From an uncultured Christensenella sp. (GTDB taxonomy: Bacteria > Bacillota > Clostridia > Christensenellales > UBA3700): a stretch of DNA of 6,360 bases. Where the stretch lies: assembly GCA_910584035.1 (NCBI GenBank), contig CAJTZR010000105.1:1-6360 (forward strand), read 5' to 3'. The position numbers and the translations under genes were made by a program. Positions 1 through 5,643 of this stretch are shown one piece after another (position 1 is the first letter of the stretch; each line of letters opens with the position of its first letter). Below the pieces are notes generated by a model. It ran no database searches. It was not told the origin of the DNA and saw only the letters and a list, made by a program, of their open reading frames with translations.

Positions 1-1
1 T

Positions 2-1093
2 CCAATGTTTACAATCAATATGTCGCAAAAGTGGAATTCTATGCGAGAGTTAAGTGTTTCGGATATGAAAATTGCTGTGCAAAAATATCAAGATAAATTT
101 ATACCTTTTAATTTGCAATCTGGTGAACCACTTTTTAGGATAATGTATGGTAAAAAATTTATTTGCGTGGAAATGTTTCATATTTTAAGCGATGCAAATG
201 GTTGTGTGGCATTTTTAAATAGTCTATTATGCTGTTATTATGAGCTTTTAGGTATGAAAACGGATAGGACAAATATCATAACTACTGATAGTACATCTAG
301 TCAAGTTGAGTTTGAGGATAGTTATTTTAAGTATGCCAAAAGGTCAAAGTCAGCAATTAATTTAACTAATAGCCTTGCAAAAAAGTGTTTTAAATTGAAT
401 TGTGGCAATTATTTAAATGAAAGTGAGGGGGAGCATATAACTTATTCGTTTAATGTAGAGCAATTAAAGAGTGTGTCTAGGAAATATAATGCCACTGTAA
501 ATGAATATGCGGTAACATTAATTTGCCTTGCATACGTAAAGATTAAAAATGATTATAATAGTGATAAATGTATTCGAATTCAAATGCCAATAAATCTTAG
601 AAAGAGATTTCCTAGTAAAACATTGCGTAATTTTGTTGCCACCACTCAATTTGAAACTTTTAGCGATGATAAGTTAACGATTTTACAAGAGGTAAAAAAG
701 CATATGAGTATTGCAACAAGTGATAAAGAATTAAAATCATTTATGTGGAATGCTGTATTTTTGATGAATGGTGTACTAAAAGTTATACCTCGTATTATGG
801 GGGACTTTTTATTAAAATCTGGTGATAATTTATTAGGTGAAAAGGCAAGTAGTACATCTTTTAGTAATATCGGACTTGTGGAAAATAATCTTTATAAAAA
901 TGGTGTTGTGTCAATGGAATTTTTGGCAGGAACGCCAAAATATGTACCATTTTTATTGTCAGCTATCACCTATAATAATATTTGTAATTTGACTTTTTCA
1001 AAAAATACAAGGGAAAATTTATTTGAACAATATTTTTTGGAAGAACTTAAAAAAGATGCTATTATTCCAACAAATATTGTAGTTAGAGAATAA
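2..1093 (+). CDS. Condensation-domain / alcohol acetyltransferase-like protein, 5' partial
   Basis: Resembles the clostridial 'alcohol acetyltransferase' proteins of the condensation-domain superfamily (chloramphenicol acetyltransferase-like fold), which typically move an acyl group from a thioester to an alcohol or amine; the substrate cannot be told. Counting from the first ATG (base 5): the active-site motif HxxxD(x)xG is seen as H59-I-L-S-D63-A-N-G66, preceded by the usual strand (FICVEMF). A second family signature, PINLRKRFPSKTLRNF, lies at 195-210, and a late SFSN at 285-288 fits the segment near the acyl channel. The first ATG is probably internal: the frame stays open to the window edge, the codon before it is Pro (P-MF fits the N-terminal 'FPxF' strand of these proteins), no ribosome binding site can be seen, and 362 residues is shorter than the 400-450 I expect. 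The motif has Ala-Asn where relatives often have Gly-Thr. No convincing terminator follows. Family call fairly sure; function not. Confidence 0.75.
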   Translation, partial: PMFTINMSQKWNSMRELSVSDMKIAVQKYQDKFIPFNLQSGEPLFRIMYGKKFICVEMFHILSDANGCVAFLNSLLCCYYELLGMKTDRTNIITTDSTSSQVEFEDSYFKYAKRSKSAINLTNSLAKKCFKLNCGNYLNESEGEHITYSFNVEQLKSVSRKYNATVNEYAVTLICLAYVKIKNDYNSDKCIRIQMPINLRKRFPSKTLRNFVATTQFETFSDDKLTILQEVKKHMSIATSDKELKSFMWNAVFLMNGVLKVIPRIMGDFLLKSGDNLLGEKASSTSFSNIGLVENNLYKNGVVSMEFLAGTPKYVPFLLSAITYNNICNLTFSKNTRENLFEQYFLEELKKDAIIPTNIVVRE

Positions 1094-1276
1094 GCTTTTA
1101 TGAGTTACATATTTAAAAATTAATTAATTTATCTAATTGTGGTAGTTATTTTCAAGGTTTTTGTTAAAATAAGAACTTTTTGTTTGATATATTTTTGTTT
1201 TGTCTTTTGTACTAGCTATTTATTTGGCAAGTATATTTTTTAGCTACTTAATGCTAAAAACTAAATAAATCATATC

Positions 1277-1305
1277 TTTACAAAGTAATTTAAATATGCT
1301 ATAAT
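1277..1305 (+). promoter_or_regulatory. Sigma-A promoter of the GNAT gene
   Basis: TTTACA at 1277-1282, a 17-base spacer and a perfect TATAAT at 1300-1305 with an extended -10 TG at 1297-1298. The predicted start near 1312 gives a leader of about 20 bases holding the AAGGAG ribosome binding site at 1321-1326, five bases before the ATG at 1332. It probably drives the GNAT gene and the WYL regulator. The rest of the 1094-1331 gap holds only an inverted repeat (TTTTTAGC 1237-1244 / GCTAAAAA 1253-1260) without a T-tail, so it is not a clear terminator. Confidence 0.7.
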
Positions 1306-1331
1306 TAGTTTGTAAAAGCAAAGGAGAAAAT

Positions 1332-1826
1332 ATGGAAGTAGGTACAAAAAGGATTGAAACCGATAGGTTAATTCTTAGACGATTTAGGTTGACAGATGCA
1401 CAAAATATGTATAAAAATTGGGGTAGCGACTCTAAGGTAACTAAATTTTTGAGTTGGCAACCACAAAAAAGCATTAGACAAACAAAACACATATTGCGTA
1501 AATGGTGTAGTTCATATTTTAAAAAGAGCGTTTATAATTGGGCTATCGAATTGAAAGAAATTGGCGAAGTTATAGGTTCAATTACTGTTGTTAAAGATAG
1601 AGTAAAATGGAAAAATGGTGAAAAGGCAGTAATTGAAAAAGAAATTGGTTATTGCATAGGCTATGAATGGTGGGGAAAAGGAATAATGTCTGAAACATTA
1701 ACTGCAATAATTGATTATTTGTTTTGTAATACAGATACAACTAGAATTTGTGCAAAACACAATACTGAAAACATAGCAAGTGGAAAAGTGATGCAAAAGG
1801 CTGGAATGATTTATGAAGGAACTTAG
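1332..1826 (+). CDS. GNAT acetyltransferase, RimJ/RimL type, ended early by an amber codon
   Basis: A Gcn5-related N-acetyltransferase of the Acetyltransf_3 (RimJ/RimL-like) group, which transfers acetyl from acetyl-CoA to an amine; the substrate is unknown. The N-terminus has the typical 'ETDRLILRRF' (9-18) and later 'DAQNMYKNW' (22-30). The acetyl-CoA loop is visible as GYEWWGKGIMSE (110-121) with the WxGxG core, and N144-TENIAS gives the usual Asn-x-x-Asn/Ser helix start, followed by the 'MQKAGMIYEGT' strand at the end. The protein stops there at 164 residues, just where relatives continue with 'L-R-Q...' and a final strand pair. The start is set by AAGGAG five bases upstream. The same frame past the TAG encodes the missing end (see 1827-1919), so this is probably a recent nonsense allele or pseudogene, unless the stop is read through. 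Likely shares a transcript with the WYL regulator downstream. Confidence 0.8.
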   Translation: MEVGTKRIETDRLILRRFRLTDAQNMYKNWGSDSKVTKFLSWQPQKSIRQTKHILRKWCSSYFKKSVYNWAIELKEIGEVIGSITVVKDRVKWKNGEKAVIEKEIGYCIGYEWWGKGIMSETLTAIIDYLFCNTDTTRICAKHNTENIASGKVMQKAGMIYEGT

Positions 1827-1919
1827 AGACAATATAGCACGAGTAATTATGGAATAGAAGACGTGTGTATTTATTCAGTTTTACGTGCTGATTATTTAAC
1901 AAAAATCAAGAAAATTTAA
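1827..1919 (+). pseudogene. Orphaned C-terminus of the GNAT gene, after the in-frame TAG
   Basis: In the same frame as the GNAT gene, directly after TAG 1824-1826, 30 sense codons follow before TAA 1917-1919. They read RQYSTSNYGI, then EDVCIYSVLRADYL, which matches the form of RimJ/RimL C-termini ('EGT-L-RQ ... D...YS-L..DY'). With the stop counted as one residue the protein would be 195 long, a normal length for the family. A single base change (TTG Leu to TAG) explains the break. No start codon with a ribosome binding site is seen here, so it is not likely to be made on its own. Confidence 0.7.
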
Positions 1920-1936
1920 CATTTAAAGGCGATAAT

Positions 1937-2848
1937 ATGAAAATTGACCGTTTGATTGGAATAATTACTATACTTTTGCAGAACGATAAGGTAACTGCTC
2001 CAGAACTGGCAGAGCGTTTTGAAGTGTCACGTAGAACTATTAATCGTGATATTGAGGATATATGCAAGGCTGGTATTCCCATTGTATCGCTACCAGGTTA
2101 TGGTGGTGGATTATGTATTGAATACGGATATAAATTGGATAAAACTGTTTTTAACAAAGAACAGTTGCAAGCTATATTTTGTGGACTGCAAGGGTTAGAT
2201 AGCATTTCAGCATTATCATATGTAACTACTATTGCGGAACGATTATCAAGTAAAAATAACCATATTAATGTGGATAATACAATTATAATTGACTTTGCTT
2301 CTCATTATAAAGATTCTTTAACTCCAAAAATTGAGATTATAAAAACGGCAATTTCGGACAAGCATATAATTGAATTTGACTATTATTCCTCAAAAGGGGA
2401 AAATAGATATTCTGTTGAACCTTATAAGGTCATTTTTAAATGGTCATCTTGGTATGTTTTTGGATATTGTTTGGAATGTAAAGAGTTTAGGCTTTTTAAA
2501 TTAAATCGGTTATGGAATTTGAATAAGTTGGATACTGAGTTTGTAGTCAAAGATATACCAGATTCCGCTTTGCAGTTTGATAAATTTTTAAATGAAAGTA
2601 ATTTTGTATTGCAAGCAGTTTTTGATATTAGTGAAAAATTCCGTATTATTGAAGAATATGGCATAGATAGTTTTAAAGTAATGGATAATGGTAAGCTGTA
2701 CTTTGAGTGGGCTTTTGCAAATTATGATAATATGTTGCACTGGGTTTTAAGTTTTGGCGATAAGGTTACTATTATTTCACCTAAAGAATTAATTAATGAT
2801 ATTAGGTCGCAAGCTCAAAATATTTCAAAAAAATATTTAGGAATATGA
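1937..2848 (+). CDS. WYL-domain transcription regulator, YafY/DeoR-type HTH
   Basis: A DNA-binding regulator with the standard three-part build. Residues 3-60 form a winged helix-turn-helix (HTH_11/DeoR type): 'VTAPELAERFEVSRRTINRDIEDI' region 19-42 with the recognition helix at about 31-42, and the wing 'LPGYGGG' at 52-58. Residues about 130-205 form the WYL domain, a ligand-sensing Sm-like barrel; the name motif is W172-Y173-V174, and the basic RLFKLNR strand (185-191) carries the conserved arginines. Residues about 224-300 fit the WCX extension. 303 residues is the usual length. WYL proteins are known to sense ligands such as nucleotides or nucleic acids, but the ligand here is not predictable. 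The start has a modest AAAGG at 1925-1929, seven bases upstream, and lies 17 bases after the extended GNAT frame, so co-transcription with it is likely. Targets may include its own operon and the DUF3795 gene; that is inference. Confidence 0.88.
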   Translation: MKIDRLIGIITILLQNDKVTAPELAERFEVSRRTINRDIEDICKAGIPIVSLPGYGGGLCIEYGYKLDKTVFNKEQLQAIFCGLQGLDSISALSYVTTIAERLSSKNNHINVDNTIIIDFASHYKDSLTPKIEIIKTAISDKHIIEFDYYSSKGENRYSVEPYKVIFKWSSWYVFGYCLECKEFRLFKLNRLWNLNKLDTEFVVKDIPDSALQFDKFLNESNFVLQAVFDISEKFRIIEEYGIDSFKVMDNGKLYFEWAFANYDNMLHWVLSFGDKVTIISPKELINDIRSQAQNISKKYLGI

Positions 2849-2855
2849 CATATAG

Positions 2856-2884
2856 TTGACGTGTTTTATCTGTTAGAATATAAG
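2856..2884 (+). promoter_or_regulatory. Possible promoter of the DUF3795 gene
   Basis: TTGACG at 2856-2861, 17 bases, then TATAAG at 2879-2884, starting eight bases after the WYL stop codon. An overlapping alternative is an extended -10, TGT-TAGAAT at 2871-2879. Either would start transcription at about 2886-2891, leaving a very short leader just long enough for AGGAGG at 2895-2900. In DNA this AT-rich chance matches are frequent, so co-transcription with the WYL gene remains possible. Confidence 0.45.
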
Positions 2885-2907
2885 CATTAAAACTAGGAGG
2901 AATACAT

Positions 2908-3177
2908 ATGATACAATCAAGATGTGGATTATTATGTAGTGAATGTGCTTATCGTGAGCAAATGGGTTGCAAGGGTTGTTCTCAAATAGACAAACCTTTT
3001 TGGGGTGAGAGTTGCCCTATAAAATCTTGTTGTGAGACAAAAAGTCAAGAACATTGTGGTGAATGTAAAAATTTTTCTTGTGAATTATTACACCAATTTG
3101 CTTATGACGCTAATCAAGGCGACAATGGTAAGCGTATAGAACAATGTAAAATTTGGAAAGCGAACAATAACAAGTAA
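2908..3177 (+). CDS. Small cysteine-rich protein, DUF3795-type
   Basis: An 89-residue protein with 12 cysteines: 6, 10, 13, 21, 24, 36, 41, 42, 50, 53, 58 and 80. The opening 'RCGLLCSECAYR' followed by 'CKGC' and the later 'CGECKNFSCELL' are the pattern of DUF3795 proteins, small cytoplasmic proteins of unknown function. The spacing suggests binding of zinc or an iron-sulfur cluster, but no specific site is proven. No signal peptide or membrane segment is seen. The start is firm: AGGAGG at 2895-2900 lies seven bases before ATG. It follows the WYL regulator by 59 bases, close enough for one operon, although a promoter may lie in the gap. Such proteins are often seen beside transcription regulators in clostridia (general recollection). 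Role unknown. Confidence 0.75.
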   Translation: MIQSRCGLLCSECAYREQMGCKGCSQIDKPFWGESCPIKSCCETKSQEHCGECKNFSCELLHQFAYDANQGDNGKRIEQCKIWKANNNK

Positions 3178-3302
3178 TTTAATGTAAGAGTAAGTTATCT
3201 TGCTAATTTTAACTAAAAAATAAAAGTTTAATTATATAAAATTTTAAATAGATATTCGATTTATTTGTATGTTTAATTAATAATTTTTCAATGGGTGTTT
3301 AA

Positions 3303-3650
3303 ATGTTTAATGAAATTTGTATTTATGAGGCAAAAATAGATAAACAAGAGGAAATAGAAAACTTAATGAAAGAAGTTGCAGAATTCTATATGTCTCAATC
3401 TGGTGTAATAAGTGTAAACTACATTAAACGCACTCATAGACAAGAGGACTTTAATTCTGTAAAACAAGGTAAACCGCCTATACGTTTAACAAAATTTATT
3501 GGTAAGGTAACATATATTTTGCATTGGACACTTGTAGACGAAGAGACGCACGCTCGCATTTCAAAACTTGGATTAGAAAAATTTTATAAAAGGTGGAATC
3601 GATGTTTAACAACAATGCCAAAAATTTTACTTGGTGAGAATATTGTATAA
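3303..3650 (+). CDS. ABM-like protein (antibiotic biosynthesis monooxygenase fold)
   Basis: A 115-residue protein that looks like a dimeric alpha/beta-barrel (ferredoxin-like) protein of the ABM / putative quinol monooxygenase group. The first strand 'EICIYEAKID' (4-13) leads to the helix 'KQEEIENLMKEVAEFYM' (14-30), then 'SGVISVNYIKRTHR' (33-46), the classic order of this fold, and a second strand-helix unit at about 68-99. A conserved-looking stretch 'KRTHRQEDFNSVKQG' (42-56) and the end 'TTMPKILLGENI' suggest a distinct subfamily. ABM proteins oxidise quinones or heme, or only bind ligands; no catalytic residues can be assigned here. The start has only a weak GGGTG (3293-3297) five bases upstream. 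It lies 125 bases after the DUF3795 gene without a clear terminator between, and is followed by a strong terminator at 3716. Family assignment moderate, function open. Confidence 0.6.
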   Translation: MFNEICIYEAKIDKQEEIENLMKEVAEFYMSQSGVISVNYIKRTHRQEDFNSVKQGKPPIRLTKFIGKVTYILHWTLVDEETHARISKLGLEKFYKRWNRCLTTMPKILLGENIV

Positions 3651-3715
3651 AATTTAGTTTTGTACAATTTTGGTGAAAAATTTCAGTTTTTATATTATTA
3701 ATAATGTAATTTAAT

Positions 3716-3756
3716 AAAATAACCTAAGTTATTTAAATTAACTTAGGTTATTTTTT
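3716..3756 (+). terminator. Rho-independent terminator after the ABM-like gene
   Basis: A perfect 16-bp stem: AAAATAACCTAAGTTA at 3716-3731 pairs with 3739-3754, with loop TTTAAAT at 3732-3738. Six T follow the core of the stem (3751-3756). It ends the ABM-like transcript and separates it from the AraC unit. The A-tract on the left arm means it could also work on the - strand. Confidence 0.88.
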
Positions 3757-3820
3757 GTATTTAATAATAGTTAGGAATTAATTGAATTTTAAAGTTAGTA
3801 AAAAGTAATTTTGGTTATTA

Positions 3821-3849
3821 TTGATTTTTTATTATGTTTTTGGTATAAT
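3821..3849 (+). promoter_or_regulatory. Promoter of the AraC gene, predicted leaderless start
   Basis: TTGATT at 3821-3826, exactly 17 bases, then a perfect TATAAT at 3844-3849 with extended -10 TG at 3841-3842. With the -10 at -12 to -7, +1 falls on base 3856, which is the A of the ATG. No Shine-Dalgarno sequence lies between the -10 and the ATG (ATTAAACT... only), nor just upstream. The mRNA is therefore predicted to be leaderless or nearly so. Confidence 0.7.
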
Positions 3850-3855
3850 TAAACT

Positions 3856-4602
3856 ATGATAAAAATATTTTGGGATAAAGATAACATAGCTTTTATAGGT
3901 AATTCTGTAAATGCCACAAAACACTCTCATTGTGTTTTGCAAATTTTTTTAAGTTTAGACGTGCCTTTACAAGTAGTAGTTGAGAATGAAATTGTAACGG
4001 GTAAGTGTATTATTGTTAATAAAAATGTTGAACATACATTTTCTTGCAATGGTAAATTGCAAATGAGTATTTTAGTAGAGCCTAGCTCAAATTTTGCAAA
4101 AGAGCTTTTAAAAAAGATGCAAGGCAATTATTTGATATTTGATAATAAAATTGAAAATATTCAACAAAAAGCTACTTTGCTTATTCAAACAAATAATAGA
4201 CAAGATTATATTGATTTTGTAAAAGATTTTAAGGAATATCTAGGAATAAGTAATTCTTTAAAAGTTTTAGACGAGAGAATCAAAGACTTGTTGGAATTGT
4301 TGGAAAAATGTGATTGCTATGACCATACAATAGAAAATTTTGCACAAAGCGTTTGTTTATCGCCTAGCAGATTGTCACATTTGTTTAAAGAACAGATAGG
4401 TATACCATTAAAAAGTTATATTTTATTTCATCAGCTTGAAAAAGCTTTTGAAGGGTTATTGCACGGAGCTAATATCACAGATGTTGCTATGTTAGCTGGA
4501 TTTGATAGCCCGTCACATTTTGCGGCAACGGTAAAAAAATGGATGGGAATGTCAGTAAGTTCCTCAATAAAAGATAGCGAATTTTTGAAAGTATTTATTT
4601 AA
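3856..4602 (+). CDS. AraC-family transcription regulator
   Basis: A 248-residue regulator. The first ~100 residues look like the small beta-barrel (cupin-like) sensor domain; it has the early 'KHSHCVLQI' (22-30) and 'VNKNVEHTF' (54-62) seen where ligand-binding cupins carry histidines. The C-terminal AraC DNA-binding domain spans about 145-240 with two helix-turn-helix units: 'IENFAQSVCLSPSRLSHLFKEQIG' region 159-182, and 'ITDVAMLAGFDSPSHFAATVKKW' region 207-229, which keep the family's 'DVA-x-x-x-GF-x-S-x-S-x-F' core. The usual Pro-x-x-Tyr-Arg after the second helix is altered to MGMSVSSSIKD. The inducer is unknown. It has its own promoter with no ribosome binding site; the N-terminus looks complete, supporting this ATG. 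The transglutaminase-like gene starts 47 bases downstream on the same strand and is a natural target or operon partner (inference). Confidence 0.88.
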   Translation: MIKIFWDKDNIAFIGNSVNATKHSHCVLQIFLSLDVPLQVVVENEIVTGKCIIVNKNVEHTFSCNGKLQMSILVEPSSNFAKELLKKMQGNYLIFDNKIENIQQKATLLIQTNNRQDYIDFVKDFKEYLGISNSLKVLDERIKDLLELLEKCDCYDHTIENFAQSVCLSPSRLSHLFKEQIGIPLKSYILFHQLEKAFEGLLHGANITDVAMLAGFDSPSHFAATVKKWMGMSVSSSIKDSEFLKVFI

Positions 4603-4611
4603 TTTTATTAA

Positions 4612-4617
4612 TATAAT
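4612..4617 (+). promoter_or_regulatory. Possible -10 element for the transglutaminase-like gene
   Basis: A perfect TATAAT, but the nearest -35-like hexamer (TTGAAA 4585-4590) is 21 bases away and there is no extended -10 TG, so this would be weak or need an activator such as the neighbouring AraC protein. A start here would fall near 4624, inside the left arm of the hairpin at 4618-4646. Confidence 0.3.
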
Positions 4618-4649
4618 AAAAGTATCAATTATAAGGTGGTACTTTTTTT
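4618..4649 (+). terminator. Terminator-like hairpin overlapping the next gene's ribosome binding site
   Basis: AAAAGTATC at 4618-4626 pairs with GGTACTTTT at 4638-4646 (9 bp with one G-U pair), with loop 4627-4637. A run of seven T (4643-4649) abuts the ATG at 4650. The Shine-Dalgarno AAGGTGG at 4633-4639 lies in the loop and its last two bases are in the right arm. It could end part of the AraC transcript, mask the ribosome binding site, or both. The stem is AT-rich, so strength is uncertain. Confidence 0.5.
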
Positions 4650-5348
4650 ATGGAAAAATATTTAAAGAATACAGATATGCTGAATTTTTATGAGCAAAAA
4701 ATTGTTAATTTAATTAATTGTCAAAAATGGAATGAGTTGAATGAGTTTGATAAAATTGCTAAAATTTATGATTATGTTCAAAATAACATTTTATTAGGTT
4801 ATAACAAATACGATAATTTGACCACTACACAAGTATTGGCAGATGGGATAGGGCAGTGTAATACAAAAGCTACATTGTTAATGGCATTGTTGCGTGCAGT
4901 AGGTGTGCCTTGTAGATTGCACGGCACAATGGTAACAAAAGTATTTCAAAAAAGTTTAATGCCTCAATTTATGGCAAACCTTGCACCACCCCTTATAGTA
5001 CATACTTGGGTAGAAGTATATTATCAAGGTGAATGGTTAAGTTTAGAAGGCGTCATAACTGACAAAGCGTATATAGTAGGCTTGCAAAAATTATTTCCAC
5101 AACACAAAGGTGAGTTTTTTGATTATGCTGTAGCAGTAAAAGATTTTAAAAATTTACAAATTGATTGGAATGGTACAAATACTACAATACAACAAATGGC
5201 AGTAATAAAAGATTTAGGCATATTTGATACCCCAGACGAGTTTTATTCCATATATAAACAAACATACAAAGGAATTAAAAAGTTTTTCTATGAATATATC
5301 GGCAGAAAAATAATGACAAACAAAGTCGCAAAAATTAGAAATATATAG
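4650..5348 (+). CDS. Transglutaminase-like cysteine enzyme
   Basis: A 232-residue cytoplasmic protein of the transglutaminase-like (Transglut_core) superfamily, whose members act as cysteine proteases, amidases or cross-linkers. The catalytic Cys is C70 in 'GIGQCNTKATLLMALLRAVGVPCRL' region 66-90, a textbook motif; the His is H118 in 'HTWVEVYYQGEWLSLEG' (118-134). The third triad position, usually Asp about 15 residues on, is Glu133, an unusual but conservative change. Residues 1-60 are mostly helical ('FDKIAKIYDYVQNNI' 33-47), as expected before the core. No signal peptide or membrane segment is seen, unlike many secreted relatives. The ATG is set by AAGGTGG ten bases upstream. It follows the AraC gene by 47 bases, so they may form one unit or a regulator-target pair. 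It ends in TAG, the same codon that interrupts the GNAT gene. Substrate unknown. Confidence 0.83.
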   Translation: MEKYLKNTDMLNFYEQKIVNLINCQKWNELNEFDKIAKIYDYVQNNILLGYNKYDNLTTTQVLADGIGQCNTKATLLMALLRAVGVPCRLHGTMVTKVFQKSLMPQFMANLAPPLIVHTWVEVYYQGEWLSLEGVITDKAYIVGLQKLFPQHKGEFFDYAVAVKDFKNLQIDWNGTNTTIQQMAVIKDLGIFDTPDEFYSIYKQTYKGIKKFFYEYIGRKIMTNKVAKIRNI

Positions 5349-5367
5349 GGAATTGCTTTTTATTTAA

Positions 5368-5376
5368 TGTTATAAT
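5368..5376 (+). promoter_or_regulatory. Orphan extended -10 promoter element
   Basis: TGT-TATAAT, a perfect extended -10, lies 19 bases after the transglutaminase-like gene with no good -35. Transcription would start near 5383 on the + strand and run towards the hairpin at 5484-5510 and the antisense strand of the tRNA gene. The only frame in it is a 15-codon GTG frame (5426-5473) behind an AAGGA at 5411-5415, too short to call a gene. A perfect 12-bp palindrome, GCAAATATTTGC, sits at 5432-5443. Confidence 0.3.
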
Positions 5377-5474
5377 ATTTATTATCTGTTGTTCTAAAAG
5401 TAAGATTCTTAAGGAAAACTAAATAGTGAAAGCAAATATTTGCACATTAAGTTATTTTTATAGGTTTTGCTAAT

Positions 5475-5510
5475 GCAAAAAATAGACCTTAGTTGGTTCA
5501 ACTAAGGTCT
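5475..5510 (-). terminator. Terminator of the tRNA-Leu gene
   Basis: Arms 5484-5495 and 5499-5510 form a perfect 12-bp stem (AGACCTTAGTTG) around a 3-base loop. On the - strand the stem is followed by ATTTTTTGC (5483-5475), a T-run that fits Rho-independent termination a few bases after the tRNA 3' end. On the + strand there is no T-run after the stem, so it should not end the transglutaminase-like transcript. Confidence 0.85.
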
Positions 5511-5514
5511 TAAA

Positions 5515-5600
5515 TGGTGCCGAAGGCGGGACTTGAACCCGCACGAGGTCGCCCCCACTGGATTTTGAGTCCAGCGCGTCTGCCATTCCACCACTTCGGC
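5515..5600 (-). tRNA. tRNA-Leu, anticodon CAA
   Basis: Read on the - strand: acceptor GCCGAAG pairs with CTTCGGC, then discriminator A and an encoded CCA (5517-5515). The anticodon arm CTGGA-CTCAAAA-TCCAG gives anticodon CAA at 5567-5565, reading UUG. A long variable arm of about 15 bases marks a class II (Leu) tRNA, and the T arm GCGGG-TTCAAGT-CCCGC is standard. It stands alone, not in a tRNA cluster, and is much richer in GC than its surroundings. It is not a suppressor, so it does not explain the amber codon at 1824. Confidence 0.97.
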
Positions 5601-5614
5601 TTGATTGCTTATAT

Positions 5615-5643
5615 ATAATATCATATAACTTTAAAAAAATCAA
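5615..5643 (-). promoter_or_regulatory. Promoter of the tRNA-Leu gene
   Basis: On the - strand: TTGATT at 5643-5638, a 17-base spacer, and TATTAT at 5620-5615 preceded by an extended -10 TG (5623-5622). Transcription would start near 5608, eight bases before the mature 5' end at 5600. Spacing and location fit well. Confidence 0.75.

Noticed and set aside
1237..1260. Inverted repeat TTTTTAGC / GCTAAAAA as a terminator for the first gene
   Set aside because: T-run is on the 5' arm and no T-run follows the stem on either strand, so it does not have terminator form; kept only as a note.
1244..1492. 82-residue frame on the - strand
   Set aside because: It overlaps the promoter and 5' end of the well-supported GNAT gene, has no ribosome binding site I can see and no protein-family pattern.
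2422..2664. 80-residue frame on the - strand
   Set aside because: Lies fully inside the WYL regulator gene and reads as an antisense shadow of it.
3291..3302. Three-codon frame (M-G-V-stop) directly abutting the ABM-like start
   Set aside because: No ribosome binding site before it and such tiny frames are expected by chance; the GGGTG within it is more simply the weak ribosome binding site of the ABM-like gene.
3927..4127. 66-residue frame on the - strand
   Set aside because: Lies inside the AraC gene, with no start signals or recognisable motifs.
3716..5510. Similarity between the two terminator stems (CCTAAGTT at 3723 and CCTTAGTT at 5487) as a dispersed repeat
   Set aside because: Shared core is eight bases with one mismatch, and the flanks differ; not evidence of a common element.
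5515..5600. tRNA-Leu as an amber suppressor or as an integration site
   Set aside because: The anticodon is plainly CAA, and no integrase gene or repeated copy of the tRNA 3' end is seen in the window.
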